A DNA stretch of 64,000 bases, from the NCBI GenBank assembly GCA_016647705.1, contig CM028326.1, positions 1,984,001-2,048,000 of the forward strand, in the 5' to 3' direction. A program made the position numbers and the translations under genes. Origin of the DNA: Eucommia ulmoides. Taxonomy: Eukaryota; Streptophyta; Magnoliopsida; Garryales; Eucommiaceae. Below the pieces are notes generated by a model. It had not been told where the DNA came from and searched no databases. It worked only from the letters and a program-made list of their open reading frames with translations. This document shows positions 30,426 to 43,739 of the stretch, piece by piece. The first letter of the stretch is position 1. Each line of letters begins with the position of its first letter.

Positions 30426-33357
30426 CCATACTAGAAGGGGAGGTGGTGCAAACTATGTCTCATACATACTCTAATCACTCTGCTTTGATTCATGTTTTGG
30501 GCATTGATTCTTCTCATAGAATAAGGAGACCCTTTAGATTTGAAGGTATGTGGTTATCTCATCCTAATTTCCTAACAATTCTTTAAAATTCGTGGTCCTC
30601 TAACTAAACTAATTTGCTTGATAAAATCGATCAGTTTATAGAGAATATGATGATCTGAAATAAAGATGTTTTTGAAAATATTTTTTAAAACGTAGAATGA
30701 CTTACTGGGTTTCAAAAAGCTTGAGAAATTAGATACTCAGAAAAACTGGAGGATTTGGATAATACAATTTATTTATTTTTTCATTTTGCTACCAACCAAA
30801 GAAAGTAAAGTAACAATAACTGGGTTAGTCAACCTGAACTCTTAAAAATCTCGTTCAAGATTATTTTATCAATTTATTTAAAGAAGAAAAGTCAAGTCTT
30901 CAATAGCCCAATCAGAATAGATCCAATTTCATCATAAGGGAAAGAGATAATACTTTTCTTACTAGGGCCCATTGTGAAAAAGAAATTAAAGATGCTTTAA
31001 ACAATACGCAAGACTTTAAAGCTCCTAGTCCAATGGTTTCCAAGCTATCTTTTTCAAAAAAAATTAGGACATCTTCGGTTAGGATTTTTGAGATTTTGTA
31101 TCTTAATGTTTTGTTGATAAGAGTATGCTAGAAAGAAACAATAAAACCTTTCTTGACCTTATCCCTAAAACTGATATGCTTGAAACAATTACCCAATTTA
31201 GACCCATAAGTCTGTGCAACTTTTATAAAATTGTCACTAAAATTATTGTTGTTAGGCTTAGACCCTCTTGAAAGATATTGTTGGGCATTTCCAAAATAGC
31301 TTCATTCTGGGTAAGATGACTCTTGATTACGTTATTATTGCTCAAGAAATTGTCCATTATGTTAGAAAAAATAAAAACAGAGAAAGGGGATTAATATTGA
31401 AATTAGACCTTGAAAAAGCATCTAATAGATTAAGTTGGGATTTTATCAAAGAAACTCACTTTTTCAATCTTCCCCAAGTTTGGATATCCCTGATTATGAG
31501 CTGTATAAAAAATTCTTCTGTGTCTATTCTCTGGAATGGGGAACCTCTCTAAGAGTTTTTACCTTCTAGAGGCCTTAGACAGGAAGACCCTCTGTATTCT
31601 TATATTTTTGTCTTATGCATGGAAAGACTGTCACACCTCATCATCAAAGACACCAAAAGAGGAAAATGGAAAGATATTAAAACTTCTAAGAAAGGACCAG
31701 CTATTTCCCACCTTTTCTTCGTAGATGATCTTATAATTTTCTCAAGAGTGGGAGAAAAGTACTGCGATAATATATTGTGAATTCTTGATACCTTTACCAA
31801 ATGCACTAGCCAAACAATTTATTGTGCTAAGTCTAAACTCTTTGTTTCCCTTAATATACCCAAAGTGGAAGCCCGAAATATTAGTAGGAAACTTGGAATT
31901 ACCCTTAGTGATGACCTTGAGATTTAGCTTGGAGTCCCATTAATTCATAATAGACTTAACGTGAAGAGTTTCAATCATGTCCCTAGGAAAATCCAAAAAA
32001 GGCTAACTTCCTGGAAATCGAAAAATCTTTCAATAGCTAGGAGAATTACACTTATCAAATCTGTATGCTCTGACATCCCAAATTACTTTAAGCGGATTAA
32101 TCACCTCATTCTAGAACTTGTGACGATATTGATTAAATTAACTAAAAGTTCATATGGGGTGATACAGAATCTCAGAAAAAAATTCATCTTCTTAATTGGA
32201 ACTATGTTTACCAACCTAGAGAGTGGTGTTGGGGGGTGGGGGGGGGGCGCTTGGAATTAGAAAATCGAGAAATATAAATTTAGCCTTTCTGGTGAAGTAG
32301 GATGGAACTCAATTTCTAAAAAAGACAACCTCTGGGTGGACATAATAAAGAGAAGATATGATATACAGAACAGTCCCAACTCCTAAAAAAATAAACCGCG
32401 TAGTTCTTATATCTGGAGGGGCATCTTCAAAACAAGAGTTGTTGACTAAAGGAATTAAATGGAAAGTGGAAAATGATGTCTCCATTAATCTATAGACAGA
32501 TTGGTGGTGTGGAGATGGCCTCCTCGGAGATGAAAGAACTCCAGATTTGTACAATACGAGAGTCTCGGACATCATTGATAATTCCGAGAAACCGGTACCT
32601 CTTGCCCATTCTATATACCTGGTTTCGAATAAATTGCAATCTATTGGAAAAATGAACCCTCCCAACCTCCTCCTTGAGGACATCCTGATTTGGACCCCAA
32701 AAAACTCACTAGGTCAACCTATTGCTTAGTAGAAAATAATGAAAATCAGAAAGAGCTTTCTCAATGGAATTGGATTTAGAAACTCAAAATTCCTTAGAAC
32801 ATCAAATTCTTCTTGTGGATAACGCACCATAGATCATGACTAATAAGCTAAGGGTTGATAGGCCTGACAATGCATCACCTTTTTGTCAAAGGTGTCATAA
32901 ACCAAATTGAATGCATTGATCATGCTCTTAGAACATAGGCCTCAAAGTTGCTAGTCTGTGGACAAAATTCATTTGACCCTACTCAATTCAGAAAAGACTT
33001 GGGTATGGATGTCCTGACTTGGATTGGGAAACATATTAAAGGGAGTAATCTTTTTTGTAGAAGCTATAACTCTCATCACAGAAGAGTGTTTAAAAACCCA
33101 TCAACTAAACTCTTGGGTGGACGATTGCTAGAGATTTTTTGAGAACAACCACCATCTTATCCAGTTCACACCAAGAGAAGGGAACAAGTGCACAAACTTC
33201 CTTGCAAAAAAATAAGCAATCGGAGTAGTGGAACTGAAGATGATGGAGACACTGTCGGAAGAGATTGAGGCGATGGTGTTATCCAAAATGGATAAAGAGG
33301 CTTTTACTAAAGACCCTTAGTGTTTTCTTTTTCTGTCGTGTACCAAAAAAAAAAATG
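30426..33357 (+). mobile_element. L1-type LINE, 5'-truncated and broken
   Basis: ORF2 of a plant L1-like retrotransposon on the plus strand. The end of the endonuclease is seen near 30470-30600 (NHSALI, RRPFRFEGMWLSHPNFLT). Reverse transcriptase follows: FILGKMTLDYVIIAQEIVH and KLDLEKASNRLSWDFI near 31300-31450, GLRQEDPLYSYIFVLCMERL near 31575, the catalytic FVDDL near 31718, then LTSWKSKNLSIARRITLIKS near 32010. A zinc-binding-like region lies near 32810-33000. The 3' end is a short A-run (33346-33356). Stops such as TAA near 31550 and TAG near 31925, plus frameshifts, are scattered throughout. No clear target duplication was found. Confidence 0.88.
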
Positions 33358-33637
33358 TAGGTTTGACCGTAAAATAATTTACTTTTAAAATTTTAAAATA
33401 TTTAAAAATTTAGAATAAACATATAAAGATAAAATTTAATTTTGTTGTTAAATCTTTATCACTATTTTCCTTTCAAAAGCAACAATAAATTATTTCTAAA
33501 CCAAAAATATTTGTCCCTTCCGATTTTTTGTTCAAGGACAATTTCTGCATTTTAATGTTGGGCCGAAATACTTGTTTGGACCTCAAAAGTATTTTTGATT
33601 AATCCAAAAGTTCGGCATAAATTGGGCGTTGGGTGTT
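33358..33637. other. Short intergenic spacer
   Basis: AT-rich sequence between the LINE tail and the PIF/Harbinger element. Nothing recognised. Confidence 0.5.
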
Positions 33638-33640
33638 TTA

Positions 33641-35263
33641 GGCCCCGTTTGGTTAGTGTTTCCATTCCAACCCAACCTAAATATTCTGGGATTGATTTTC
33701 AGGAACACGTTTAGTAATACAAAACTTAACCCAACCCAACCCCAAAAATGAGAATTAATTCTCAAAATCCTAAGGAAATGAGAAACAATTTTTTTTTTTT
33801 TTTGTGCCCAAAAAACAGAACCCAACTTTGGGGACACGCTTAAAATTTTTGTAATTGTTAATGAGACCCACTTTTCAAACTTCATCCCATGCATTTTGAA
33901 AACCCTTTATTTTTTGACATTTATAATGTCTTTCATTCCTCCTCGCCATTCTCCTTCGTCTTCTCTTCGCAGAACTCCTCATCGCTAGTCACCGTTCGCC
34001 ACTGCCGAAACCATCATCGTTGTCTCTCCATAATCATCTTCGTCGTCTCTCCATTGCCTTCATCATATTCGTCGTCTCTCCATCGCCGTTGTCTCTCCAT
34101 CACCATCGTCGCTTCCATTCAAATCAGAGAGGGATTGGAGAGATGGGTTGTTGTTCTTCAGCTCTTCCCTAGTTCGAAATCGCCGAAACCAATCAACGAT
34201 GAATCGATGAATGGAACTTCAGTTGTTCCAATTGACGATGAATTGATGAACGAAATCGATTGGGCAACTAGGGTTCGTGAACGAATTTGATTTCGTCAAC
34301 GATTTTGTTCAGGAATTCGACTGCAGGTTTTGATGATGAATTTATGCTATAAACCGGTGTATGATTTGCATGTTTTTTTGAATGATGGGCTTGAATTTGG
34401 TGCATTTGGTTCGAGTTCTAATATTAACTAGATTTTATCAGGGCTCAACAGGCTTTTGCAATCAATTGCTTATGAATCTATGTTTCAAACAAGGGCTTTT
34501 GGAATCACACTGCTAATCCCTTGGATGTAGGAAGTTCTTGTGAAGTTTTGTCACCTGCTGGTGTTCTATAGTAGTAGGCAGTGTGATTTGATATTAGCCA
34601 ATGTTAATTGGTTGTTAGAGTCTTTTTCTTGTCCCAAGCTTCTGTTGTGGTTTTTGATCATCTTTGATATTGGCATGTTGTATGTTCGATGCTGACAGTG
34701 TGATGTAACCAGTTTTTCTGCTATTGGCATATTGCTTCTATTTCTGTTTGTGTAGGCAGTATTTTGCTAGAGGCTAGGGGGTTGGCCTTCTGATGCAATT
34801 TCTGTTTTCCTTGTTTCTGTTTTGTTGCTTTGCTGCTTTTTGATTTGTTTCCTCATTGTTGGAGGATGTTTGGTATATCAGTATGTTGTTTGGTTCTCCT
34901 CATCTGTTAGAGGATTTACTTGATGTATCGGTTTCTTGTGTATTTCTAGGGTTTTTAAATTCCCCCAATTAATATAACTTTCTTTTCTTTAAAAAAATGA
35001 AAAAAAGAAGAAAAATTGTGAAGTTTGGTTAAGTTGTTTAGAATTGTTTTCATAAATTCTCTGATTTGGTAATTTTTGTTTGGATGAGAAAACAATTCCA
35101 AAATAATATGGTTACCAAATGCAATTCTGTTCCCAGAACAAAAAAAAAATTGTCGTTACCAAACGCAATTTTGTTCCCAGAAAGAAACAAAATTCTCAAC
35201 TTAACCCAACCTAACATATTCCAAGTGGGTTGAGAAAAGTGAGAACACTAACCAAACGCTACC
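33641..35263. mobile_element. PIF/Harbinger-type non-autonomous TIR element
   Basis: A 1.62-kb element with ends GGCCCCGTTTGGTTAGTGTT and, read from the other side, GGTAGCGTTTGGTTAGTGTT, flanked by TTA on both sides (33638-33640 and 35264-35266). The TTA duplication and the TTTGGTTA-type inverted ends are typical of PIF/Harbinger elements and Tourist MITEs. Inner parts of the ends also mirror each other ('cccaacccaac' against 'gttgggttaag'). No transposase is present. The middle, 33900-34980, is unusually gene-like in base composition. Confidence 0.75.
33889..34290 (+). other. Open frame inside the Harbinger element, possible captured 5' gene region
   Basis: 134 open codons start at 33889, rich in Ser, His and Ile at first (HRRCLSITIVAS), then QIREGLERWVVVLQLFPSSK and WATRVRERI. 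The DNA is pyrimidine-rich with 'cgtcgtctctccat' repeats, like plant 5' leaders. After 34300 come T-rich, intron-like sequences. It could be a host 5' region carried by the element or chance openness. No family recognised. Confidence 0.3.
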
Positions 35264-35394
35264 TTAGTCTCTCTCTCTCTCTCTAAATTCTCTATTGGGT
35301 CGTTATATGCTGAATTTTACGTGTTCCAAACTTTTGAGGGCTTAGCCCATGCCAAATACAAGAGAGTATATAAAGTAGAGCTCATCATAATTAT

Positions 35395-36220
35395 ATAGAG
35401 GGATTTCAACACTTGGTACCCTTGAAGTTTGACAAAAATCTCGCTTGAGCTTCCATAATTTCAATTTGAACATATAAAACTTGAAAGTTTACTAATCAAT
35501 TTATCGATTGCAATTTGGACAGAAAATAATCACCTATCATGCACCTAACTATTTTAAGAGGTTTCATGGGAATTTCAGTTAACTCATTCCCTCCCATTCT
35601 CTTTCCCAACTAAATGCCCCAAGATATACAAGTAATTTCATATAATATAGTTTTTTTTAGAGAATTTATGAGGGAAAATAAAGAAATCGAACCCTAATTC
35701 TGATTTCTAAAATTGGAATAAAACAAATGGGAAAGGGAGAGAGTTATTACATGTTCTTGCTCGTCGACGATGGAGAGAATAGAAAAGACAGAGAGATGGA
35801 GAGACACCATTACTTGCTCATCGGCAATAAGAGAAGAGAGAAGACATAAAGCAATGGTGAGCCACTGCTCGTTAGTGGAGAGAAGAGAGAAGATAGTGAT
35901 ACAGAAAAGACAGACATGAAGGTTGGGAATGAATGGGATCAATGAGAATTCATTTACATTTGAAAAAATGATGAGTGTGTCCTACGATTGAGAATAAAAG
36001 AATGGGAGTGAAAAGAATCAACTATTTTTTGTTTGTCACATTCTTGTAAAATTCATGAATCAATCCCAAAATTTTGAGATGGGATGGGAACAAAAACATG
36101 TTACCAAATGCATTTCTGTACGTCAATCACAAAATTTTGGAATTGGGAACAAAATCAGGAATCGAAAATACCAACCAAATGGGCTGAAGTTGTCAGTCCT
36201 ATTCGGAAGTCGACAAAAAG
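35395..36220. repeat. Segmental duplication flank, copy B (left part)
   Basis: Matches window positions 1-480 in the same orientation, preceded by one arm of the MULE-type MITE family at 35405-35580 ('cacttggtacccttgaagttt'). Identity is roughly 85-90% by eye. It is broken at 36220 by a solo LTR and continues at 39179. Confidence 0.8.
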
Positions 36221-36521
36221 TGTAATACCCCGATTTAGCACGTACGCCCTTTTAAATTTCATGTTAGAGCATTTAGAAAATTTTGGGGTAAAATTGATGT
36301 AAATTAAAAACCAAACTAAAAGTTATTGGGTCAAATTGAAAATATAGAAATATTTATTCTAAACTTGGAATGCAAATTGTCAAGTAAAATATAAAAATTG
36401 AAAATGTTAAGGGTGAAATTTCAATTTTAGAAACTTATAAGTGTTAATTTGAACTAAAAAATGAGAGTTAGAGAATCAGGGGAGAAAAGAGCAATTTAAC
36501 AAAAAGATTTTTTTTTATAAA

Positions 36522-36560
36522 CACACACACACACACACACACATATATACATATATGTAT
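36522..36560. repeat. (AC)n and TATA microsatellite in the solo LTR
   Basis: About 11 AC units followed by alternating TA steps. Confidence 0.9.
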
Positions 36561-36653
36561 ATAGTGTATGTGTGCAGTGAGAACCGGAGGCAGAGACAGA
36601 GAGAGACCGACGACGTGGCAACGCGAGGGATAAGGATTTTACCACTAAATTCA

Positions 36654-36681
36654 TGCATATATATATATATATATATATATG
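36654..36681. repeat. (AT)n microsatellite in the solo LTR
   Basis: About 12 AT units bounded by 'atgcat' on both sides, making the whole tract a near-perfect palindrome. Confidence 0.9.
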
Positions 36682-38134
36682 CATTTCAAATCAATTACGG
36701 GGAAAAAGAATGAGAAGAATCCAGACAATCGAGAGAAATAGTAGAAGATTCGCGAAGAAGAAGAGAGGGAGAAGGAGTGAGAGAGAGAGAGTCCGCCGGT
36801 GTGGCTTTGGGGTACTGCCGTCGTTCAAATCTCTCCTACGGTGGGTTGGTTGTGTGACATCGCCGGCAGTGACTATTTTCGGCCGGAGAGTTAGAGAGAG
36901 AGAAGGTGGGTTTCAGTTTTGGGTATGTGTTCCGTTCAGCGTCGTGGGTATTCCGTCTTCGTGGATGTGTGGCATGATCGGAGCAAGGTCGGTCGGCGGC
37001 GAGTCCCAAAACAGAAACAGAAAACGAAGAGAGAGAGAGGGTCGGTGATAGTCCGGTCAACGGGGGTGGTGATTGTTCGGCGGTGGGTCGCCGTGTTTGT
37101 CGTGTGTGTGTGTTGTGAATGTGTGTGTGTGTGGTGAGTTTGGTTAGTGGGTGATCGACGGGGTCAGTGGTGGTTCGTTGAGGGTGGTCGTCGGCCATGG
37201 AGTTAAGTCGGCGGAGAAGTGGGTAGGTGTGTGTTTAGTTGTGGGTATGTGATCGGGCGTGTGTGTGTGAGTTTTCTAGGTGTGTATGTTTGTTCGGATC
37301 GTTAGTGGTGAAGATCGGTGGAAGGAGTGAGAGTTGGCTGGCGTTGAGGAAGAAGATCGGCAGGAGCTCCAAACCGAAATAGAGTAGGAAGCAGAAATGA
37401 AAAAGAAAGAAGAAAGAGAAAAAAAAAATAGAAAATGGAGAAATTACACAAACCACCCCACTAAAAACATAAATCCAATCTCTCGGCCGGTGGAAAATTC
37501 GAGGAAGATAAATTTCGCACTTCTTTAATATATGCATTTAATTGTCTCAATGTAAAATACATGTTATCATTATCGTTGAATTTAGCGTTATGTGTTCGCA
37601 TGAAAAATGTCGAAATGACGATAAGAAATAGTGAAACCGTTTACACGAATAAATTCGATATAGTAAAATTCATAATAAAGCGCAGGGAATAGAAAATTAT
37701 GAAATTTAGGGTCTACAATTCATGATTAAGTTATGTTTACATAAAATATTAATTTAGGCCCTGTCACCATTAGGTTCGCAGGCACCAGAGTTCTGGCTGA
37801 GGTTAGTCGATTAAAGTTTACGAAATCGAATATTCAGGTGAGTATATATATATATATATGCATGTAAAATAGTTTTACTTAAACTGGATGATTTTAAAAT
37901 TATGTGAATCAAACAGGTTTTGGGTGAGTTGGAAAAAATGGATTTTTGGTAAATTATGTTGGTTTTAAAAGAAAGTTGAAAAATAATTCGTTGGTTTTGG
38001 TGGTTTAAAAGAGAGTGAAAAAATATCTGATTTTCTAATAATGTTTGGTTTTCTAAAACCAAAGGTGGAAAAATGATTTTTACTAAATGGGTGGTACTTT
38101 TAAAAAGAAAGAGAAAAACGTGGTTTGGAAATTT

Positions 38135-38535
38135 TCCCCTATAAAGGGTGTGGTTTGAATAAATGTAATTTTGGAAATTCTCCCCGAAAGGGGGTGTGGT
38201 TTATATTCTCCCCGAAAGGGGGTGTGGTTTATATTCTCCCCATAAGGGGTGTGGATTTTGACGATGTTGTAAAATATATTTCTCCCCGTAAGGGGTGTGG
38301 ATTTTGACGATATTGTTGATTTGGACGATGCCATAGTTTTATCCCTATAAGGGATATGGATTATATTTCTTCCCGAAAGGAGTGTGGATTATATTTCTCC
38401 CCGTAAGGAATGTGGATTATATTTCTCCCCGTAAGGGATGTGGATTTCTTCCCATGGGATGTGGATAGTTCTCCCCGTAAAGGGTGTGAATTATATTTCT
38501 CCACAAAAGGGGTGTGGATATTTCGTAGGAAGGCA
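38135..38535. repeat. Minisatellite in the solo LTR
   Basis: About 13 units of 25-40 bp built on 'tctccccg(t/a)aaggggtgtgg' followed by 'attatat' or 'attttgacgatgttg'. It has strong CCCC/GGGG asymmetry and can pair with itself within each unit. Confidence 0.9.
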
Positions 38536-39178
38536 TTCCTACGAATGTTACGGTACCATTGCAACTCCCGATCAAGAGATTAAAACAATCATTATGGCTG
38601 GCCAGTGTGTGTTGTGATGGAGTGGTGTTTTGAGATGTGGTGTTTTACTTATATTGGGTGATTTATTATTTATTATGGTGAATGGTATTATTTTATACTA
38701 AATGGGTTTGAATGGAACTTATACTTATTGGTTTATTTTCACTGCTTATATTATGAAGAATTTTACTACCTATGTGCTGTTTATATACTTACGCTTGATC
38801 CATTTAAATGTTGTAGAATGAATTATTATTGTAAAATATTTTTACTGAGAAGACAGTACACTCGCAGGTGTAGCATATAAGAGTCGGTCGGTCCCCTACT
38901 GGTGCTAGGTAGAGTCCTACGATGGAGTTATGTGAGGATTTTCTTGATGAGCCAGCTAAGGTGAACCTAAGAGAGGTTCATAGGTATTTATATTTCGGTA
39001 TTATTATTTTTGGGGACGGGTGTGTCCCCATTGCACTAAATTAATATCTGTTGTATAGATGATTTGTATATTGTTTTATGTTTGTTAGAATAATAATGAG
39101 TTGGTTTGACGGTCAGGTGATGTCATGTCGACGCCACACCGGCCCCACGGTGATGGGTGTCCGGGATGGGGTATGACA

Positions 39179-39497
39179 AGAAGTGCCTTTGTTCAACGTT
39201 TGGTTGAGTTGAAGTTGTCAGTCCTATTCGGAAGTCGGCAAGAAGTGCCTTTCTTCAACTTCACTAGCACGACCACATGAGATGGGGCCCACAATCGTCG
39301 TGGCCGCTCAATCTGGAGGACAGGTGGCTGGTTGGATTTACTCGCTATCAATTATGATCGAGTTATAAATGTACCCATTTGTCGGCTATAAGTTGTGGTT
39401 CAAAAATACAATTTGGATTCCCCAAACATTAAGGCCATCGGGCTATAAGGTGGCTTGTGTTAGAAAATTATTGTCTTTCAATACTTTAAGTACAAAT

Positions 39498-39572
<75 letters not shown>

Positions 39573-39640
39573 AATTTTTACTTGCTTTCATTTCTAATTT
39601 TCAATTTCAAGATTTGAATTCCGCACAACCAAGTACAAGG
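39179..39640. repeat. Segmental duplication flank, copy B (right part)
   Basis: Continues the match to window positions 480-910. Directly after the LTR the flank phrase 'gaagttgtcagtcctattcg' followed by 'gaagtcggcaagaagtgcc' is present a second time, a direct repeat of about 60 bp that copy A lacks. Confidence 0.8.
39500..39571. repeat. (AT)n microsatellite
   Basis: About 36 uninterrupted AT units at the place where copy A has (CA)n(TA)n. Confidence 0.95.
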
Positions 39641-39834
39641 TAAATCTTTTTTAGATCGACATGATCAATCAACCTCAGAAAGTTAGAAAATGGATCAAAC
39701 CATAAAACAAATCGAAATCTTAAAATTTTGTTTTTGACAAATGTTTCAAGGATGTCTGAAAAACTCATCATTAACTCTTTTGTACAAAAAAAAAAAAAAA
39801 AAAAAAAAAACTATTATGATGAATCCTCTATTCT

Positions 39835-41399
<1,565 letters not shown>

Positions 41400-41428
41400 C
41401 TGCATATATCAATATTTTTGTTGTCTTA

Positions 41429-41964
41429 GGGGTTTTAACATTGTGTACCCCTAAAGTTTGACCGTTATTTCACTTTATTTTCCTAGTTTCAATTTGAACG
41501 CATGACAACCTAAAGTTTCGTGATGATCCCACTTCAGTCCAAATCAATAGCTACATTACAATTTTTGATGGAAAATCGTCACTTGTTGTGCACTCAACTA
41601 TTTTTTAGAGGAACTTTACAACATTTCTATCATTTTGCTTTGCCTTTTAGATTTTTTTTAAAAATAAAAAAAAATGTGTGTGTGTATATATATATATAAT
41701 GATAAACCTATGTTTTTTAATTCTGAATATATGGGAAGGAAGGAGATGGAAAGGAAAAATAAAGATATTGAAAATGCACATAAAGCCTCTTAAAACTAGT
41801 CACATGCATGAGAATTGACTATTTTTCTGTCCAAAATTATAATGGAATAATAATTTGGACAGTAGTAGGATGATTAACATACTTTGAGGTGTTATATGTT
41901 CAAATTGAAACCATATGGACTAAAGTGATATTTTGGTCTAACTTTAGGGGTACAAAGTGTCGAG
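41429..41964. mobile_element. MULE-type MITE in RLK intron 3 (copy B)
   Basis: The same element and insertion site as 2414-2966: the left flank is gttgtctta, and the inverted ends read ggggttttaacattg and, from the right, ctcgacactttgtacccc. Its right target copy is gone because the duplicated block ends in the TA run directly after the element. Confidence 0.75.
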
Positions 41965-42563
41965 TATATATATATATATATATATATTATAAAATAAGAC
42001 AGGTATATTTTTTAGGTTTCCCAAAAGGGAAATCAGGTGAATATATATTGCAAAAAGGAAACTAGGTTAATATATATTAATTAGTTATTGTAAACTAATG
42101 TGGAAACATTAAAACAGAAGCGTACCTTTGTGATTCGGAAGCTTCGTTTACGAACTGTTCTTTGTTTCTTTTCTCGTTGGTAAGCAAAATATTAATATAG
42201 TATTTTTGAATAATATCCAGACATTCACTAACCAAAACCACTCAATTTTTCTGTATTTTGATCAGATTAGAAACCTTAGAGGTATCAATACCTATTTATA
42301 GAGTAAATTTCAAAGGGTGTATTAGTCTCAATGGATGTTTATCGTATAAACGTGATTTTTGAGATCAAGAAGTATACTTATTCACATGCTGACTATTTAT
42401 AGAAATTGAGGCTCATGTGGACGCTCCACGGTTGACTACCTCCATAATCCAAATATTATATATGTAGATATCATATTCTCATAAAAGGAAATCAAGTTGA
42501 CATAATATTAATTAGTTTTCTCTCTCATAGCGCGCTCTCTCTCTCTCGGTTATACCGAAAAAG

Positions 42564-42594
<31 letters not shown>

Positions 42595-42815
42595 AATCAC
42601 AACATATTTATATTTTGAGACATTTTGAGCCGTCGGATCGAGTATCGTATGGTTAGGATAAGATTTGGAGACATTTTATATTTGAGATATTTCGGAACGT
42701 TAGATTGGATATCCAACGGACAAAATTAAATGATATCAAGAGACATTTTTGGCCATCCGATCAGATTAGATCAAAGGTTGAGATTTTTTGATCATTTTTT
42801 ACCATGAGTTCGTTT
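41965..42815. other. Sequence between RLK copy B and the Tat-lineage element
   Basis: No match to copy A and no gene. It holds a TA run (41965-41987), two related phrases with 'aaaaggaaatcaagttgac' and 'tattaattagtt' (about 42030-42085 and 42482-42515), a CT run (42530-42548), CA/TA runs (42565-42592), and three diverged 'gagacattt...gatc' subrepeats at 42615-42780. The last reads into the target site of the LTR element. Confidence 0.5.
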
Positions 42816-42820
42816 CGATC

Positions 42821-43497
42821 TGTTGATGTCAAAAAGTAGTGACGGGTCAACAGTATGGTCTGGGAGGATATTGGGGACACAAGATGGCCATCAGCACTGC
42901 AATTGGTTGAATTCATGGGTAGTAACAATCTCCGAGCTGAGTTCCACTCTTCTACTCCGAGCACCTGCACAAAGACCCACCGGGATTGTACCTAGTAAAG
43001 TCCCTCCGGCGTGAGAGTAAGTATTCAGGGGTAAAGGGCTGAAAATATATTGATTCAGTAGTAGTCACGTACCTTTGGGTAGTGGATGTCCCGGTGTATT
43101 TATAGGCGCCAGTGCTTGAATAGTGCCGCGAAATTAGGGAGCCAAGCTCAAGTTAATTGACCTAATCCGCTGGACAGCCAATGAGCAGGCAGGTTAGCCC
43201 TCTAAACGTTTGGGCTGACTTTTGAGCCCATAAGTAGAGGCCCATGGGCCAAAACCTCACAACGGCCCAGTGAACTCCCGAGTGCGGAGGTGGTGAGCAG
43301 AGGGTGCCTCAGCTCGTCAGTTCGACAGGTCGGATTGTAGCTTGTCGGTCTAGATTTCTTCACTAAGACGACCCTCAGCTCGGTTGGGGGGCATCCCAGC
43401 TCGGTACTGAGGGGATTTTAGCTCTTATCCCGGGCGCTCTTCTATAATTGGGTGGATATTGACCACGTGGTGTGCCTGACGAGATTCTCCTATATCA
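42821..43497 (-). repeat. 3' LTR of the Tat-lineage element
   Basis: 677 bp, TG...CA, collinear with 55578-56255. The minus-strand TATA box (TATAAATA) is at about 43097-43104. Confidence 0.92.
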
Positions 43498-43739
43498 GTT
43501 GTCTCCAAGTCCCGAGGGCATGAGTGAAACGTGACGGCCTCAGGATTTTGAAGGAGCAAGCAGGTAGTAGTAGTGAAAGACAGTCACAAAATGCAAAAGC
43601 GGCATACCATGGACCCTTGGGGGAAAGAACGGCGGTAAGAAAGAGGGAAAAAAGCAGAGTCCGGGCTGATAAAAAGACATTTTGTCTGTTCGGCAGGTCT
43701 GCAGTACGACTGAAGCGGCGGTGGTAAGTGAGAATTTGG

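Larger units (their letters stand above)
36221..39178. mobile_element. Large solo LTR, Tekay/Del-like Ty3/gypsy
   Basis: A 2,958-bp LTR fossil starting TGTAATACCCCG and ending GGGGTATGACA. Near-matching 5-bp flanks are AAAAG (36216-36220) and AGAAG (39179-39183), and it is missing from the duplicate locus near 500. Length, terminal sequences and the end phrase 'ggtgatgggtgtccgggatg' fit the long LTRs of Tekay/Del chromovirus-type elements; this is from memory of the family. It contains a minisatellite at 38135-38535 and microsatellites near 36520 and 36655. There is no internal region, so one recombination removed the rest. Confidence 0.7.

Noticed and set aside
36653-37198. Arg/Gly/Val-rich open frames on both strands
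   Set aside because: They lie inside the large solo LTR, overlap each other on opposite strands, and show no recognisable domain; GC-rich LTR sequence explains them.
42540-42620. 'ggttataccgaaaaagacac' near a TA run as a second Helitron end or the missing 5' end
   Set aside because: It lacks the TC start and the hairpin-CTAG structure; the resemblance to 63600-63613 is limited to 'ggttatacc'.
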